A DNA stretch of 44,096 nucleotides from Candidatus Eisenbergiella stercorigallinarum. GTDB lineage: Bacteria > Bacillota > Clostridia > Lachnospirales > Lachnospiraceae. Each line of letters begins with the position of its first letter. Within the stretch, counting starts at the first letter, position 1. Position numbers and translations under genes: made by a program. The stretch is taken from NCBI GenBank assembly GCA_019120525.1, contig DWUW01000015.1, positions 1-44,096 of the forward strand. The letters are read 5' to 3'. Shown here one piece after another: positions 42,057 to 44,096 of the stretch. Below the pieces are notes generated by a model that made no database searches, was not told where the DNA came from, and saw only the letters and a list, made by a program, of their open reading frames with translations.

Positions 42057-42182
42057 CCGGAGCGTAAGCGACGGGGCGAAGAGAAATCGCGAATGCGATT
42101 TCTCTGATGCCTAAGGGCTATTTGTGACGCTCCGGCACAAATAGCCGTGTGAAAAATAAGCCATCGGGCTTATTTTTCACAC
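42057..42182 (-). repeat. Structured leader repeat, long form, upstream of the EndoQ-UvrD gene
   Basis: Hairpin 1 (42147-42162 with 42167-42182, perfect 16 bp), hairpin 2 (42116-42126 with 42136-42146, loop CCGGAGCGT) and hairpin 3 (42080-42090 with 42095-42105). ACGCTCCGG (plus 42057-42065) follows next to the SD. The hairpin 2 loop is exactly complementary to ACGCTCCGG. Compared with the malQ leader, hairpin 3 is a clean insertion of about 27 nt. Confidence 0.75.
42118..42180 (-). CDS. Small ORF in the EndoQ-UvrD leader (20 codons)
   Basis: GTG at 42180 to TAG at 42118 encodes MKNKPDGLFFTRLFVPERHK. Eighteen of its codons have a counterpart in the malQ leader ORF, which continues past this point. 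GAAGGGG lies about 10 nt upstream. It begins about 37 nt after the predicted transcription start. Whether translated is unknown. Confidence 0.4.
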   Translation of the reverse strand: MKNKPDGLFFTRLFVPERHK

Positions 42183-42223
42183 TATGTTTCCCCTTCCTGC
42201 CTGACATAAAAATATTTACCCGT

Positions 42224-42252
42224 ATTCTATATTTTTTCTCCGCATTCTTCAA
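42224..42252 (-). promoter_or_regulatory. Promoter of the EndoQ-UvrD gene
   Basis: On the minus strand TTGAAG (plus 42247-42252), a 17-nt spacer and TAGAAT (42224-42229). Back-to-back with the plus-strand promoter at 42261. Confidence 0.6.
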
Positions 42253-42260
42253 CATTTTTC

Positions 42261-42289
42261 TTGCCCGCCCCGCCCGGAGGTGTTACAAT
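42261..42289 (+). promoter_or_regulatory. Promoter of the Rpn-family gene
   Basis: TTGCCC (42261-42266), a 17-nt spacer and TACAAT (42284-42289). The start site is about 220 bp before the gene, giving a long leader. Confidence 0.65.
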
Positions 42290-42311
42290 ACAGCCAGGCA
42301 TAAAATTTCTC

Positions 42312-42465
42312 AAAAGCCATTCGGCTTTTCAGGCAGGACGATCTTCGTCCATTCTGGTTTTCTTGCATTTCAGAAACTCTATGCCAAATCCCTGAACCCC
42401 GTAAACCAACACCAGATCACAGAATCGGCAGGAGCCTCTGAAAATACGGCTCCGGAGCCGCAGAG
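42312..42465 (+). other. Hairpin-rich leader of the Rpn-family gene
   Basis: AAAAGCC/GGCTTTT (42312-42329) and GGACGA/TCGTCC (42336-42350) form adjacent hairpins. A palindrome CGGCTCCGGAGCCG (42447-42460) is flanked by CTCTG and CAGAG, which extend its stem. No ORF in this stretch has an SD. Confidence 0.5.
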
Positions 42466-42515
42466 AGCGCGTTTCACACATTTTTCGCGTTTCTCCATGA
42501 AGAAAGGAGCCGCCT

Positions 42516-43547
42516 ATGCAGGAACAGTTATACGTAAACCGCGAGTACAAGGACTCTGTTTTCCGAATGCTCTACCGGGAAAAGAAAAATCTCCTTCAGC
42601 TCTACAACGCGCTGAACGGAACCAGCCACACAGATCCGGAGGAGCTGATCGTCACCACGCTGGAAAACGCCATTTATCTTGGGATGAAGAACGACGTGTC
42701 ATTTTTGCTGGACGACAGGATGACCCTTTACGAGCACCAGTCCACCTGGAACCCCAACCTGCCGCTGCGCGACCTGCTTTATATCTCCAGACTCCTGGAA
42801 AAGCATGTCAATGCCGGGAACCGGTCGATCTATTCGTCCTCGCTGATCCGGATCCCCGCGCCACGCTTTGTGGTGTTCTATAATGGGCAGAGAAGAGTGG
42901 AAGACCATACTGTACTGAAGCTGTCGGACGCTTTTGAGAAGCCGGAAAAGGATCCCGCCCTGGAGCTGCGGGTGCGTCTGGTCAACATCAATCCCGGAGC
43001 CAGTCCGGAGCTGATGGAAAGATGCCGGACGCTGCGGGAGTACAGCGAATTTGTCGCGCGGATCCGAAAGCACATCGATGAAGAAGCTTCCATTCAGGAA
43101 GCGGTGGAACAGGCTGTGAGCGAATGCATCCGGGAGGGAATCCTGGCGGAATTCCTGCGCAGCCAGAGATCGGAGGTAGTAGCCATGTCCATCTTTGAAT
43201 ACGATCATGAAGTGGAAATGAAGAAGCTGACAGATGAGCTCCGGGAAACCATAAGGGCCGAAGAGCATGAGAGGGCTCTGGCAGAAGCCAGGGCAGAAGT
43301 AGAGGAAGCAACGAAAAAATTATATGAAGAAGCAAAGGAAAAAAACAGAACAGAAGGCAGAGCGGAAGGCCAGACCCACTTTTTACTGCTGGTCCTGGAT
43401 CTCCGCGGCGCTGTTCCGGACTGGCTGAAGGAACGGATTCGTTGCGAAAAGGATCCAAGGCTTCTGGAGGACTGGATGAAAGCGGCCGCAGACGCCGTTT
43501 CTGTGGAGGATTTTCTGAGCAGGACAGGCCTGAAGGAATCCGTCTGA
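42516..43547 (+). CDS. Rpn/PD-(D/E)XK nuclease family protein
   Basis: A 343-residue protein of the Rpn/YhgA-like transposase-nuclease family. The N-terminal half holds the PD-(D/E)XK core: LENAIYLGMKNDVSFLLDDRMTLYEHQSTWNPNLPLRDLLYISRLLEKHV, with the Asp and Glu-x-Gln catalytic motif (DVSF... / YEHQ). FVVFYNGQRR continues the fold. The C-terminal third is a long charged coiled coil (about 225-295) ending in a small helical domain. Related proteins promote RecA-independent recombination or defence; the role here is unknown. SD AAGGAG 6 nt before ATG. It stands alone between divergent and convergent neighbours and may be horizontally mobile in the genome. Confidence 0.82.
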   Translation: MQEQLYVNREYKDSVFRMLYREKKNLLQLYNALNGTSHTDPEELIVTTLENAIYLGMKNDVSFLLDDRMTLYEHQSTWNPNLPLRDLLYISRLLEKHVNAGNRSIYSSSLIRIPAPRFVVFYNGQRRVEDHTVLKLSDAFEKPEKDPALELRVRLVNINPGASPELMERCRTLREYSEFVARIRKHIDEEASIQEAVEQAVSECIREGILAEFLRSQRSEVVAMSIFEYDHEVEMKKLTDELRETIRAEEHERALAEARAEVEEATKKLYEEAKEKNRTEGRAEGQTHFLLLVLDLRGAVPDWLKERIRCEKDPRLLEDWMKAAADAVSVEDFLSRTGLKESV

Positions 43548-43556
43548 GAGGACATG

Positions 43557-43576
43557 GCCTGCCGTTTCCGGCAGGC
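43557..43576. terminator. Hairpin between convergent genes
   Basis: GCCTGCC (43557-43563) pairs with GGCAGGC (43570-43576), touching the stop codon of the AraC-type gene. T-run is poor on both strands. Confidence 0.55.
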
Positions 43577-44096
43577 TATTCTATCAGCTTCTGGCGGGTC
43601 GCCCTGCGGCCTTCCAGAAGATACTGCTCCTTCCCTGTATCCGCCTCCATTCTCTTCGCATGGAGCTTCCGGTAAGACAGAGGGCCGGTACCATAATGCT
43701 TTCCGAAGGTATGGGCGAAATGCTGGCGGCTGTTATAGCCTACTGCAAAGGAGATGTCCGTGATGCTCATGGAACTGTTGGCCAGGAGAAAGGCCGCTTC
43801 TTCCAGACGCTTTTTGTTTACATACGCAATGATACTGCATCCCAGGATTTTTGAAAAAAGGGACTGGAGATAGGATCTGTTGATTCCCGTATAGGCGGCC
43901 AGCTCCGCAACCCGTATGGTTTCATGAATATTGCGGTCAATATACCCGCAGGCTTTTTTCAGATAATGGATCCCTCCGTTTTCAGCCCCATGGATAACAG
44001 AAGCGGACAATTCAACCATGACCCTTGAAAAAAGAAGCTCCGTGAGAAAATCAGACTGACCGGGGTCTTTTTGAAGATGGATGATCAGATCCTTCA
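43576..44096 (-). CDS. AraC-family transcriptional regulator, C-terminal part (partial)
   Basis: The frame is open from the window edge (44096) to TAG at 43576, about 172 residues; the N-terminal sensing domain lies outside. Two AraC helix-turn-helix motifs are complete: IRVAELAAYTGINRSYLQSLFSKILGCSIIAYVNKKRL and MSITDISFAVGYNSRQHFAHTFGKHYGTGPLSYR. An internal ATG at 44019 has no SD and coding sequence continues upstream (FLTELLFSRVMVEL), so the gene is cut by the window rather than short. The regulated genes are not identifiable. Confidence 0.88.
   Translation of the reverse strand, partial: KDLIIHLQKDPGQSDFLTELLFSRVMVELSASVIHGAENGGIHYLKKACGYIDRNIHETIRVAELAAYTGINRSYLQSLFSKILGCSIIAYVNKKRLEEAAFLLANSSMSITDISFAVGYNSRQHFAHTFGKHYGTGPLSYRKLHAKRMEADTGKEQYLLEGRRATRQKLIE

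Noticed and set aside
42149..42883. Plus-strand ORF overlapping the Rpn gene
   Set aside because: It is in a different frame, begins in the palindrome, and most of it overlaps the well-supported Rpn reading frame.

Overview
The window looks like a chromosomal segment of a GC-rich (roughly 55-60 % G+C by eye) anaerobic Firmicute of the Clostridia, most likely Lachnospiraceae. Evidence is the strong AGGAGG-type ribosome binding sites, a SigI/RsgI sigma/anti-sigma pair, Firmicute-type glycogen and maltodextrin genes, an Lsa-type ABC-F protein and a clostridial Rpn/PD-(D/E)XK gene. No rRNA, tRNA, CRISPR or insertion sequence was seen.

Layout. 1-867: tail of a LytTR regulator overlapping a LiaF-like membrane protein. 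983-6876: an envelope-signalling block on the plus strand. It holds SigI, an RsgI-type anti-sigma factor, a CotH kinase, a lipoprotein that repeats the RsgI outer domain and carries five 15-residue Asp-rich repeats, a VTC polyphosphate-polymerase domain protein and a DUF4956 membrane protein. Two promoters with the same ACCCC-N19-CGTA architecture precede sigI and the lipoprotein gene. 7064-8776: a secreted choice-of-anchor-I protein preceded, like sigI, by TTTACA-type repeats at 11-bp spacing (PhoP-box-like). 8886-12775: a histidine kinase without a response regulator, then an ABC ATPase and FtsX-type permease.

12781-27316, all minus strand, is a maltodextrin/glycogen utilisation cluster: malE, malF and malG importer, type I pullulanase, amylo-1,6-glucosidase, glycogen/maltodextrin phosphorylase, 4-alpha-glucanotransferase and a GH13 neopullulanase-like enzyme. 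A divergent LacI-type regulator follows at 27647. Imported or stored glucans would be debranched, phosphorolysed and disproportionated to glucose-1-phosphate and glucose. 28780-34815, also minus, is a Ugp-like operon: ATPase, two permeases, binding protein, glycerophosphodiester phosphodiesterase and an esterase. Its ATPase may also energise the mal importer, which has none nearby. 35147-42043: hflX, an Lsa-type ABC-F gene with a leader of about 560 nt, and an EndoQ-UvrD fusion. 42516 to the end: an Rpn-family nuclease and a partial AraC regulator.

The most unusual non-coding content is twofold. First, a family of structured leaders sits directly against start codons (before malQ, the ABC-F gene and the EndoQ-UvrD gene, with short forms before cotH, malE and an ugp permease gene). 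They hold a perfect hairpin that also encodes the start of a small peptide (M-K/R-N-K-P-D-G-L-F) and a second hairpin whose loop is exactly complementary to the sequence just 5' of the Shine-Dalgarno, with a covarying base pair. Second, six roughly 53-bp-spaced imperfect palindromes (TACGGTT...AACCGTA) fill 18853-19166 between the debranching enzyme and phosphorylase genes.
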